Source: CBDCWA01 sp046048295
Lineage (GTDB): Bacteria; Pseudomonadota; Alphaproteobacteria; Rhizobiales; Hyphomicrobiaceae
NCBI GenBank assembly: GCA_046048295.1
Contig: JBJOGJ010000007.1
Location: forward strand, 1 to 37,582
Direction of reading: 5' to 3'
DNA: 37,582 nt
Position numbers and translations under genes: made by a program. Position 1 is the first letter of the stretch. Each line of letters starts with the position of its first letter. A model generated the notes under the pieces. The model had not been told where the DNA came from. It saw only the letters and a list, made by a program, of their open reading frames with translations, and ran no database searches. This document shows, piece by piece, positions 15,657 to 22,877 of the stretch.

Positions 15657-17243
15657 TTAAGGCGCTGTCGCAGCCATTTCCTGCGGTTCTAGCAGTATAA
15701 GCGCAGACGGAGGCGGCAGAACTATTGTCGACGATAGGGGCTTTTTGTCGGAGCCCGTAATGCGGCTTTGGTAAGCAGGTAGAAGCGACTGGTTGTGGAG
15801 TATCACAACATCTACGGAGTCGACGGCAATTGCAGTGGAGTCTTTCAACTCGTTTGGCGTCTCAAAATGGAAATTGGACGGATAGGTGAATGCCCCCTTG
15901 AGGGGGCCGACCTCGCACAAATACCTAATCGAAGCGCTGGCGTGGCCGGTTACCCAGAAGCGCAGTTCTGCCTTGTCGTTCCGGCGAGCTAGTTGTTCCA
16001 ACATAGAACCTACAGTTTCATAGTAAGGACGGGGCTGCTTCTGTACGTGGTGTACATGCACTCCCCACAGCACCAAGGCTAAAGAGAATGCGGCAGCCCC
16101 TATAGGCTTTTGGAGGCGGGCTGGGGCAAGCGTGCGCCCTGAAGCGGCCGTCATCATGATCAAGGTAGCCAAGCAGGCCGCAGACGGTGCCTGGTAGCCA
16201 ATGGACCACCGCGTGTAGATTGCCCATGGCAGCTTTCCGATGACTGATGCACCTATCACGAAGAGCACAGCAATTACCACGAACAGCCATGCCTGCATCA
16301 CGAAGGTGCGGAACCTCGTGAGTTCAGCTCGTGTAAGAATGAAGTATGCCGGAGCCAGCAGAAGGAAGACTGTGAGTGGCCACGCTTCAGCTACAAAGAA
16401 ATTTTGCTTTAACTGCTGAAGGATGAAACTCGAATCCTTCCCCTGCAGCAAAAAGGGTTCGACGTAGCCTGGCGCCCGCTGTGTGCCGCCCGCTTGATAG
16501 CGGCCAAAAATCATGAATCCCGCCGCGACCAGTGCTGTGACGGGAGCCGCCACGAGCAAGCTGCGCTTGAAGAAAAGGCCGACGGGTCTTAATGGAATGC
16601 ATAGGACCAGGCAGGCGGCGGCACCGTAAAGATAAGTTGAATACCGGGCTCCGACCAAGAGAGCTCCGATAGTACCGAGCAGTACCAGCCGACTGGTGCG
16701 TTCCTCACGTTCGGTCCATGCAGCCAGAAAAAAGAAATACCACACGGCCAGGGCCTCCATGCTGTATGCCCGGATTTCTGTAGCGTAATGAAAAAACATT
16801 ACGGAGCCGCAGGGAGCGAGCGCCGCAAGTGCTCTCGCAGAAGGGGGGATTTTAAGGCGGCGGCCAGCGAGCCAGATTACGAGTGGGCCTAGAAGAAAGA
16901 ATATCAGGGAGAGTGTTCGAAGGGTCGCGATGTCTGAGCCGAACAGGTTGATCCATGCTCGTAACATCAGGGTGTAGGTACCTGGGTCAGAATTCATTAC
17001 GCGTCCGTATTCGACAATTTTATTCCAGCCGCCTGGTGTTGAGAGCGGCGGTGTAGAGTGGTGAAGGCCTAGCGACAGCCAGTACTGGCCGCTTTCATCG
17101 AACCAGATATTGGGTGAGAATAGATGCGCGCGCAGCCACGGGAGTAAGGTGATGCAGAGAAGAAGCCCAGCGGCAGTAGCGTAGATCCATCCCTTTTTGG
17201 AGCGGTGCTGGCTAGAAGGGCGGTCGCTAGATGTACGATTCAT
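15657..17243 (-). CDS. GT-C fold membrane glycosyltransferase (family 39-like)
   Basis: Predicted 528 residues. A short basic N-terminus precedes the first membrane helix, followed by the extracytoplasmic acidic motif IWFDESGQYW (DE at 49-50), which is the hallmark of GT-C enzymes using polyprenyl-phosphate sugars. About ten further hydrophobic helices follow, with FFHYATEIRAYSMEAL typical of GT39-like bacterial proteins, then a short soluble C-terminus. It is the last gene of the CDP-sugar cassette (31 bp after the SDR gene), so it may transfer the dideoxy sugar or another branch sugar. That link rests only on position. Base composition is clearly less GC-rich than at 1-14000. Confidence 0.82.
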   Translation of the reverse strand: MNRTSSDRPSSQHRSKKGWIYATAAGLLLCITLLPWLRAHLFSPNIWFDESGQYWLSLGLHHSTPPLSTPGGWNKIVEYGRVMNSDPGTYTLMLRAWINLFGSDIATLRTLSLIFFLLGPLVIWLAGRRLKIPPSARALAALAPCGSVMFFHYATEIRAYSMEALAVWYFFFLAAWTEREERTSRLVLLGTIGALLVGARYSTYLYGAAACLVLCIPLRPVGLFFKRSLLVAAPVTALVAAGFMIFGRYQAGGTQRAPGYVEPFLLQGKDSSFILQQLKQNFFVAEAWPLTVFLLLAPAYFILTRAELTRFRTFVMQAWLFVVIAVLFVIGASVIGKLPWAIYTRWSIGYQAPSAACLATLIMMTAASGRTLAPARLQKPIGAAAFSLALVLWGVHVHHVQKQPRPYYETVGSMLEQLARRNDKAELRFWVTGHASASIRYLCEVGPLKGAFTYPSNFHFETPNELKDSTAIAVDSVDVVILHNQSLLPAYQSRITGSDKKPLSSTIVLPPPSALILLEPQEMAATAP

Positions 17244-17274
17244 AGAGTCAATGAGCTCAACCGGAGAGTTAACT

Positions 17275-18102
17275 TTAGATTTTGGGAACTAAGCGCATGA
17301 CTTCACCGCCTCGGTAGGGAACAGCCCCGATCAACAGCCGACCCTTGGCCTGCCATACGGACCACCAGTGCTCGGCAAAGTCCCGAAGCGTCACGGGGTT
17401 TCCGGTGCCCACATGGCGAATCAGCGGCTTTCCAGCTGGTACATTGGCCGACAACTCCTCTATAAATTGGCGTGCTACTTCCTCAACGTGGATGAAATCC
17501 CGAATCTGCTCACCGGCAGACATGGGCATATCTCCGCCTGCTTCCGCTGTCCTTTTAAGGGAAGGCCAGAATCTTGATTCGAGTTCGCCTGGGCCGTAGA
17601 CTTGGAAAATCCGCAGAACGGAAAGGCAGACTGCTTTTTCTTGGGCGAAACCGATAAAGGCCACGCTAGCCGCCGCCTTCGAGGTAGGGTAGGAAGCGGT
17701 AGGTTCCAGAGGTGCATCAGTCGGGACGAATTCGTAGCGTTCCGCTGACCGGCCGTATTCAAAGCATGATCCGGCGACGATGAATCGCTGCACACCGGCG
17801 GCATGGGCGACCTGTGACATTCGAAGCGGGGCGAGCACATTCCAACGCAGGCAGTTTTCGAGTGTGTCATACGGCACATTCGCCGAGTGTGCGGCCAGGT
17901 GGACGACAGCTTTTACTTCCGCGAAATCTTGCTCGCTTAGCTCATCAAGAGGGCGCTCGAGCCACTTGGGTTCTTTTGCCAGAGGAATCCGAGGGCGAGC
18001 GCCGGGCCTGCGTAGAGCGACGATCTCGTAGCCAGCAGCCGTGGCTTGATTCAAGAAGTGGCTCCCAACAAAGCCGGTTCCGCCTGTGACTAAAACTCTC
18101 AT
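17275..18102 (-). CDS. NAD(P)-dependent SDR, probable CDP-4-keto-sugar reductase
   Basis: Predicted 275 residues: VLVTGGTGFVGSHFL at the N-terminus (residues 3-17), VVHLAAHSA, FIVAGSCFEYG, catalytic YPTSK, then LRIFQVYGPGE and GEQIRDFIHVEEVA. This is an extended SDR of the epimerase/dehydratase superfamily. In characterised CDP-3,6-dideoxyhexose routes the final step is reduction of the C4 ketone by an SDR (AscF, RfbJ or RfbS), and this gene holds that place in the cassette. Its ATG overlaps the epimerase stop as ATGA. Which stereoisomer is formed cannot be read from sequence. A C-2 or C-4 epimerase is an alternative. Confidence 0.75.
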   Translation of the reverse strand: MRVLVTGGTGFVGSHFLNQATAAGYEIVALRRPGARPRIPLAKEPKWLERPLDELSEQDFAEVKAVVHLAAHSANVPYDTLENCLRWNVLAPLRMSQVAHAAGVQRFIVAGSCFEYGRSAERYEFVPTDAPLEPTASYPTSKAAASVAFIGFAQEKAVCLSVLRIFQVYGPGELESRFWPSLKRTAEAGGDMPMSAGEQIRDFIHVEEVARQFIEELSANVPAGKPLIRHVGTGNPVTLRDFAEHWWSVWQAKGRLLIGAVPYRGGEVMRLVPKI

Positions 18103-18665
18103 GTGCTGAAGGTTGAGACGAATCCAGCCAGTGGGGGAAAAGCTTGATCACGGGCCGAGATGACAGGGTTCACCTCGGGCCATACGAAGCCGAAACTGTC
18201 CCAGCGGATCCCGCGATCATGTGCGGGGCTGTGCGCAGTCGTGCAGCGGTAGTGAACCAACGCGTTCTGGGTCAGGGAGAGGAAGCCGTGTGCGAAGCCC
18301 ACGGGAACGTAGAGTACCGCGGGGTCGGCTGATTCGATTACGACTGACCAATGCTGCCCATAGGTCGGGCTGTTGACGCGTAAGTCGAGTACAACGTCCA
18401 AGATGCGCCCTTGCAGGCAGGTCACTAATTTTGCGTGGGCCCGATCCGGCACTTGAAAATGCATGCCCCGGATCACGCCTGCGGAGGACGTTGAGTAGAA
18501 TTCTTCTTGTGTGTCGAAAACGATGCCTTCGGCCTCGAACGAGGGTGCGTGGAATGTTTTCACGAAAGCACCCCGCTCGTCTCGGAATAGCTTTGGGCGG
18601 AAAAGACGCAGCCCTGCCAGCGGCGGTTTCTCGAAATGGGGAATTCGGCTTTCCGGCGCGCTCAT
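18099..18665 (-). CDS. RmlC-type sugar epimerase, candidate CDP-sugar 5-epimerase
   Basis: Predicted 188 residues, the normal size of dTDP-4-dehydrorhamnose 3,5-epimerases. The cupin pattern is clear: FRDERGAFVKTF, VIRGMHFQ with the catalytic His at 69, GRILDVVLDLRVNSPTYGQ, VPVGFAHGFLSL and GIRWD. However, the usual Tyr before S-P in the T-x-Y-x-P region appears here as His145 (CTTAHSPAHD). In the CDP-ascarylose route a homologous enzyme (AscE) epimerises only C5. Gene order, with ATGA overlaps to rfbH upstream and the SDR downstream, and the absence of rmlA, rmlB and rmlD, favour a CDP-sugar substrate over dTDP-rhamnose. The exact reaction is inferred. Confidence 0.8.
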   Translation of the reverse strand: MSAPESRIPHFEKPPLAGLRLFRPKLFRDERGAFVKTFHAPSFEAEGIVFDTQEEFYSTSSAGVIRGMHFQVPDRAHAKLVTCLQGRILDVVLDLRVNSPTYGQHWSVVIESADPAVLYVPVGFAHGFLSLTQNALVHYRCTTAHSPAHDRGIRWDSFGFVWPEVNPVISARDQAFPPLAGFVSTFST

Positions 18666-20152
18666 CGCGTGAGGACGAATTTCCGGATCACATCGATCTC
18701 GTAGTCGAGCATGGCACGGGTCAGGCCGGGATAAGTGCCGAGGAAGATCGCGCTATGCATGATTTGATCGGCACCCGAGAGATCGCCGACTATACGCATT
18801 GCGGAAGGGCGGTCGCGCTTGAGCTGCACAAACACGGGCTGGCGGACCAGATTGCCACCGAACAGCATGCGGTTGCCGATTTTCTTGCTCTCTAGGTGCC
18901 GGGCTAGATCCGTGTGCTTGAAGGGAGCCTCGGGTTTGATCCGGATCATGAAACCGAACCACGAGCAGTCAGTCCTGCAGCCGGAGTTATCCCATGTGAA
19001 GCCATCCGGGCTCCATTGAGTCGCATGTGTGGGCAGGGAAAACTCGAAGAACTGGTTCAAGTCAGCCAAGCCTCGGCGAAGGTATTCCCAGTTATCCTTT
19101 CGGTCCTGCACGAACGCAGGGAGCTTCTTGAGTTGCTGCCTGCCGATGGCTGCCTGCGGATCCAAAGGCTTTAAGTTAAAGCCGAGGTGACTGTATATGT
19201 ATTTGTGATCGTAGCCTTGCGGGAGCTCGCCCAGCTGCCAGCCGAAGCGCTTGTTGCACGTGTTATCGACACCGGAGGCGCACCAGCAATCGCGTCCCCA
19301 GTCACGGAAGCTTTCCGCGTAGGTTTTTAGTGGAGGGCGGGAGACGATGTTCACTGAGCCACCTTCACCCATCGTGAGATGGTGCGGCGGATAAAATGAC
19401 TGGGTTGATATGTCTCCCCACGTGCCTGTGTACCTCGTAACCGAAACCCCATCGTCAGGAATTCCCGGGGAGTTGGTGGTGAACCCCAGCGAGTGCGCGA
19501 CTGTCTTGGGCATGCTATAGGTGCAGCCGAGGGCGTCGCAGTTATCCTCGATGAGCCAGAGCTCGTGCTTGCGGCAGAATTGAAGCACCGCCCCGATATC
19601 GAATGGGTTGCCCAAGGCGTGTGCGACCATCACCGCTTTGGTGCGACCGGGGACGTAGGCAGCCTCCAAGAATTCGGGGCGCAGATTCCCCGTGGCTGGG
19701 TCATTGTCGATGAACACAGGCACCGCTCCAAGCTGTACGATAGGCGCGACGGTGGTAGGAAACCCGGCGGCAACGGTGATGACTTCGTCTCCGGGAACGA
19801 TGCGGCGCTCGGCCGGAAGCTTGTGGCTGGTAAGCGTGGAAAAGGCGACCAAGTTGGCGGAGGAGCCTGAGTTGACCAGCAACGTATACTTTACCCCAAG
19901 GAAGGACGCCAGCTCACTCTCGAAGGCGGCTCCTTCGGGGCCCAGCGTCAGCCAGAAATCAAGAGTCGCTCCCACTGCAGCTTCCACTTCGTCTGCCGTA
20001 AAGACACGGCCGGCATACGGTACAGTGGTTACACCGGGGTTGAATTGGGCGTTTTGTTCGCGTCCTGGCCGTTGAGCCTGGTGGACGAGAGCGGAGTATT
20101 CGCGGGTGAGGCGAAGGATCTGGGACTTGAGTTCGGATGCGGATTGGCTCAC
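18662..20152 (-). CDS. rfbH: CDP-4-keto-6-deoxyglucose 3-dehydrase (E1, RfbH/AscC type)
   Basis: Predicted 496 residues from a GTG at 20152, 22 bp after the rfbG stop; an ATG at 20218 would overlap rfbG. It is a PMP-dependent, iron-sulfur member of the DegT fold: it has NSGSSANLVAF, WLIEDNCDALG, and SFYPPHHLTMGEGG where His257 replaces the usual PLP lysine, the mark of C3-dehydrases. Cysteines for a [2Fe-2S] cluster are present: C205 and C289, C291, C299 (DCWCASGVDNTC, spacing C-x-C-x7-C). The spacing C205 to C289 is 83 residues instead of 57, because of an insertion of about 26 residues before TGTWGD. A second insertion lies before CSWFGF. It needs an E3 reductase (RfbI/AscD), which is not in this window. 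Confidence 0.9.
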   Translation of the reverse strand: MSQSASELKSQILRLTREYSALVHQAQRPGREQNAQFNPGVTTVPYAGRVFTADEVEAAVGATLDFWLTLGPEGAAFESELASFLGVKYTLLVNSGSSANLVAFSTLTSHKLPAERRIVPGDEVITVAAGFPTTVAPIVQLGAVPVFIDNDPATGNLRPEFLEAAYVPGRTKAVMVAHALGNPFDIGAVLQFCRKHELWLIEDNCDALGCTYSMPKTVAHSLGFTTNSPGIPDDGVSVTRYTGTWGDISTQSFYPPHHLTMGEGGSVNIVSRPPLKTYAESFRDWGRDCWCASGVDNTCNKRFGWQLGELPQGYDHKYIYSHLGFNLKPLDPQAAIGRQQLKKLPAFVQDRKDNWEYLRRGLADLNQFFEFSLPTHATQWSPDGFTWDNSGCRTDCSWFGFMIRIKPEAPFKHTDLARHLESKKIGNRMLFGGNLVRQPVFVQLKRDRPSAMRIVGDLSGADQIMHSAIFLGTYPGLTRAMLDYEIDVIRKFVLTR

Positions 20153-20174
20153 GGGAAAGTTACTGGCGATGATT

Positions 20175-21293
20175 TCAGTTAAGGGGCTGGCTCCAGACCA
20201 GGCGCTGGGAAACTGCATTCGTTTCGTAGCGCGCTATGTGCTCCTGCGTCAATTGGCAGGGCGTGGATTCCTTAAAGTGTACTTTACGATACCATTCCGT
20301 GGTCAGCTGCAGCGTGGTTTGGAAGTTCCACACGGGCCGCCAGTCCAGCAGGTGAAAGGCTTTATCGGTAGAGAGGTTCAATTTGCCTGCCTCGTGGGGA
20401 GCCTTGGGATCGCTGCGATCTACCCAAGTGCCTGGCCAGTGTCGCAAAACTTCCTCTACGAATGTTGCGACGGTTTGATTTGAGGTCAGTTCGGGACCGA
20501 AGTTAAACCCTCCTGCCAAGGCTGCTTTCTCGGCACCTTTGTCAGCAAGCTGGGCGGCCAGCCAAAGGTAACCGCTCAGAGGCTCCAATACGTGCTGCCA
20601 CGGTCGGGTCGCCGTGCGATTTCTCACAGGTACTGCTTCACCGCTGGCTAGATTGCGCATGCAATCCGGCACTATGCGATCCATTGCCCAGTCACCCCCA
20701 CCGATGACGTTGCCTGCCCGTGCTGAAGCGATGCGAACGGGTGAATCTGGTGACGAAAAATAGGAGCGGCGGTAGGCGGCGATCAACAACTCGGCCATGC
20801 CTTTGGATGAGCTGTAGGGGTCGTGCCCGCCCATGGAGTCCTCCTCGCGGTAGCCGTGCAACCATTCATGATTCTCATAGCATTTGTCTGTGGTGACCAT
20901 CACAGCCGCACAGGGCTTTTTCAGCGCGCGCAGGGCATCGAGAATATGCGCCGTCCCCATCACATTTGTCGCGTAAGTCTCCAAAGGAATTTGATACGAG
21001 AGCCGTACCAAAGGCTGAGCAGCGAGATGCAATACGACCTCAGGCTGGATCTCTGCAATGGTGGTCGCGATGGCTTGGGCATCGCGTATATCCATCACGC
21101 GATGATCCATTCGCGTAGCCAATCCCAGCTGATCGAAAAGGGCTGGGTTGGTGGGAGGGCTCAAAGCCACTCCAGTGACCTTTGCGCCCAGCTTGATCAG
21201 CCACTCGCTCAGCCAGGAGCCTTTGAATCCTGTGTGGCCCGTGACTAAGACGCGCTTACCACGATAAAATCCGTGAAAGCACGCGTTCACCAT
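20175..21293 (-). CDS. rfbG: CDP-glucose 4,6-dehydratase
   Basis: Predicted 372 residues; MVNACFHGFYRGKRVLVTGH at the start, with a GGAGG just before the ATG at 21293, which overlaps the rfbF stop. Glycine motif TGHTGFKGSWLSEWL, VLHLAAQPLVRLSY, VTTDKCYEN, catalytic YSSSKGMAEL and ARAGNVIGGGDWA are diagnostic of CDP-glucose 4,6-dehydratases. The enzyme converts CDP-D-glucose to CDP-4-keto-6-deoxy-D-glucose with bound NAD+, feeding rfbH. Codons before 21293 (to 21323) are open but would lie inside rfbF. Length and motifs appear complete. Confidence 0.93.
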   Translation of the reverse strand: MVNACFHGFYRGKRVLVTGHTGFKGSWLSEWLIKLGAKVTGVALSPPTNPALFDQLGLATRMDHRVMDIRDAQAIATTIAEIQPEVVLHLAAQPLVRLSYQIPLETYATNVMGTAHILDALRALKKPCAAVMVTTDKCYENHEWLHGYREEDSMGGHDPYSSSKGMAELLIAAYRRSYFSSPDSPVRIASARAGNVIGGGDWAMDRIVPDCMRNLASGEAVPVRNRTATRPWQHVLEPLSGYLWLAAQLADKGAEKAALAGGFNFGPELTSNQTVATFVEEVLRHWPGTWVDRSDPKAPHEAGKLNLSTDKAFHLLDWRPVWNFQTTLQLTTEWYRKVHFKESTPCQLTQEHIARYETNAVSQRLVWSQPLN

Positions 21294-22057
21294 GTCCTCC
21301 AAGGGGCCTTGTTGGTGGACCACAATTGCTCAAGCAGGTTTTTTTCCCGCAAGGTGTCCATAGGCTGCCAAAATCCGTTATGATTGTAGGCGGATAGCTG
21401 GCCGTCCCGAGCGAGCGATTCCAGCGGCGCTCGTTCCCAGATGGTGTTGTCGCCATCGATGCGATCAATGACCGACGGCTCTAGCACGAAAAATCCACCA
21501 TTGATCCAGAAGCCGTCTCCGTGGGGCTTTTCGTGGAAACCATTTACCCGGCCGTTGGGGTCGATTTCTAACGCACCGTAACGTCCCGGCGGCTGCACTG
21601 CTGTGACTGTGGCAAGAACTTTGCGGCTGCGATGAAGAGCGATTTCCTCGGTGATGTTCACGTCTCCGACGCCATCGCCGTAAGTGAAGCAGAAGGTTTC
21701 ATTGCCCAAGTATTCGCGCACGCGACGGAGTCGGCCGCCGGTCTGGGTTGATTCGCCTGTATCCACCACGGTGACTCGCCAAGGTTCGGCAAAGCGCTGA
21801 TGCACTTCCATTTTGTTGTGCTGCATGTCAAACGTGACGTTCGACATGTGGAGAAAGTAATTGGCGAAGTACTCTTTGATTACGTATCCCTTGTAACCCA
21901 CGCAAATAACAAAGTCATTGATGCCGTGAGAGGCGTAAATCTTCATTACATGCCAGAGTATCGGGTATCCTCCGATTTCCACCATGGGTTTCGGACGGAC
22001 AGATGTTTCTTCCGAAATACGCGTCCCTAAACCACCTGCCAAAATAACAGCCTTCAT
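21287..22057 (-). CDS. rfbF: Glucose-1-phosphate cytidylyltransferase
   Basis: Predicted 256 residues, the usual length. ILAGGLGTRISEETSVRPKP is the nucleotidyltransferase signature, and YPILWHVMKIYASHGINDF, FTYGDGVGDVNI, GRYGALEID, FHEKP, WINGGFFVLEP and FWQPMDTLREK match RfbF/AscA. It makes CDP-glucose from CTP and glucose-1-phosphate, the first committed step of the CDP-sugar branch. Its ATG overlaps the upstream GT2 stop by one base (TGATG) and its stop overlaps the rfbG start, so the three are translationally coupled. Confidence 0.95.
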   Translation of the reverse strand: MKAVILAGGLGTRISEETSVRPKPMVEIGGYPILWHVMKIYASHGINDFVICVGYKGYVIKEYFANYFLHMSNVTFDMQHNKMEVHQRFAEPWRVTVVDTGESTQTGGRLRRVREYLGNETFCFTYGDGVGDVNITEEIALHRSRKVLATVTAVQPPGRYGALEIDPNGRVNGFHEKPHGDGFWINGGFFVLEPSVIDRIDGDNTIWERAPLESLARDGQLSAYNHNGFWQPMDTLREKNLLEQLWSTNKAPWRTW

Positions 22058-22866
22058 CAGGATTTAGCTCCAATCGTTTCGTAGTCGTTTTCTGAGAATA
22101 ACTTCTCGGGTGCGATGTTTTTGATCGGGGTCCACCGGAACGAGAACATCAGGCGGAAAACATCGAGCACGTACCTCACCCGCTCGTGGCCGGCGAATGC
22201 AACCAGATTTTTGTAGCGCTTGAAAATCGGGACGCCCTTAACGTTGGCACCGACTTGTCCACCGGCATAGAGTAGATGACCGTCGATGTGGGGCGTGGTC
22301 GTCAGCACTTGGAAAGGCATTTTGGCCAGAAACCGGGTCCGGTACATGATGTATCCAGTGTGCCACTCCTTCCGGAAGGTCGTTGTCACCAAGCTTTCAA
22401 TAATACTGAGTATCCGAATCATGGTGAAAGTCAGGAGAGGGGTTTCCTCCTTTCCCCGGTAATGCAGCTTTGAGCGGTAGCCGTAGACGATATCTGCCTG
22501 CCCTGCGCACTCTTTCAGGAACTCAGCTGCGAGTTCAGGAGGATATTGGCCATCGCCGTGGAGCATTATCACGTGTTCTACGGCTGGATTCGCCAAGGCG
22601 ATCTCATAGGCCAGTTTTTGAGAGCCTGCGTAACCTAGATTGCGGTTGGTTCGCAGTAGCTGGCAAGGCACCGGACCTGGCTTCTCGGCAAGAGATTCCC
22701 ATGTAAGCTGGGCCGTGTTGTCCGGGCTGCAATTATCAATCAACAGAGCTTCGGCCCGGCCGGCAAACACTGGGGGGATGCTGCGGATCACGTTCGCCGC
22801 CACCGAGGCGCAATTGTAGGCCGGCAGATAAATTAAAACAGGTTTGGTGAAGCGAGGGATGGGCAT
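22057..22866 (-). CDS. GT2 family glycosyltransferase
   Basis: Predicted 269 residues. The GT2 start is VLIYLPAYNCASVAANVI, with LIDNCSPDNTAQ, NLGYAGSQKLAYEIA and the acidic motif HGDGQYPPEL (residues 103-111). The C-terminal half has YGYRSKLHYRGKEETPLL and HTGYIMYRTRFLAKMPF and ends without a strong membrane helix pair. It resembles DPM1-like transferases that use polyprenyl phosphate or an early glycan acceptor. Position directly before rfbF suggests it works with the CDP-sugar set, but the donor is unknown. The start ATG lies 11 bp after the stop of the GT-C gene. Confidence 0.85.
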   Translation of the reverse strand: MPIPRFTKPVLIYLPAYNCASVAANVIRSIPPVFAGRAEALLIDNCSPDNTAQLTWESLAEKPGPVPCQLLRTNRNLGYAGSQKLAYEIALANPAVEHVIMLHGDGQYPPELAAEFLKECAGQADIVYGYRSKLHYRGKEETPLLTFTMIRILSIIESLVTTTFRKEWHTGYIMYRTRFLAKMPFQVLTTTPHIDGHLLYAGGQVGANVKGVPIFKRYKNLVAFAGHERVRYVLDVFRLMFSFRWTPIKNIAPEKLFSENDYETIGAKS

Positions 22867-22877
22867 GTCTAGGGTGC

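Noticed and set aside
18099..18665. dTDP-rhamnose rmlC
   Set aside because: No rmlA, rmlB or rmlD is present, the gene is coupled to rfbH and a reductase, and the catalytic Tyr seems replaced. A rhamnose role is therefore less likely.
18662..20152. ColD (GDP-4-keto-6-deoxymannose 3-dehydratase) as identity
   Set aside because: ColD also has His for Lys but lacks the C-x-C-x7-C cluster cysteines seen here, and the neighbours are CDP-glucose enzymes, not GDP-mannose enzymes.
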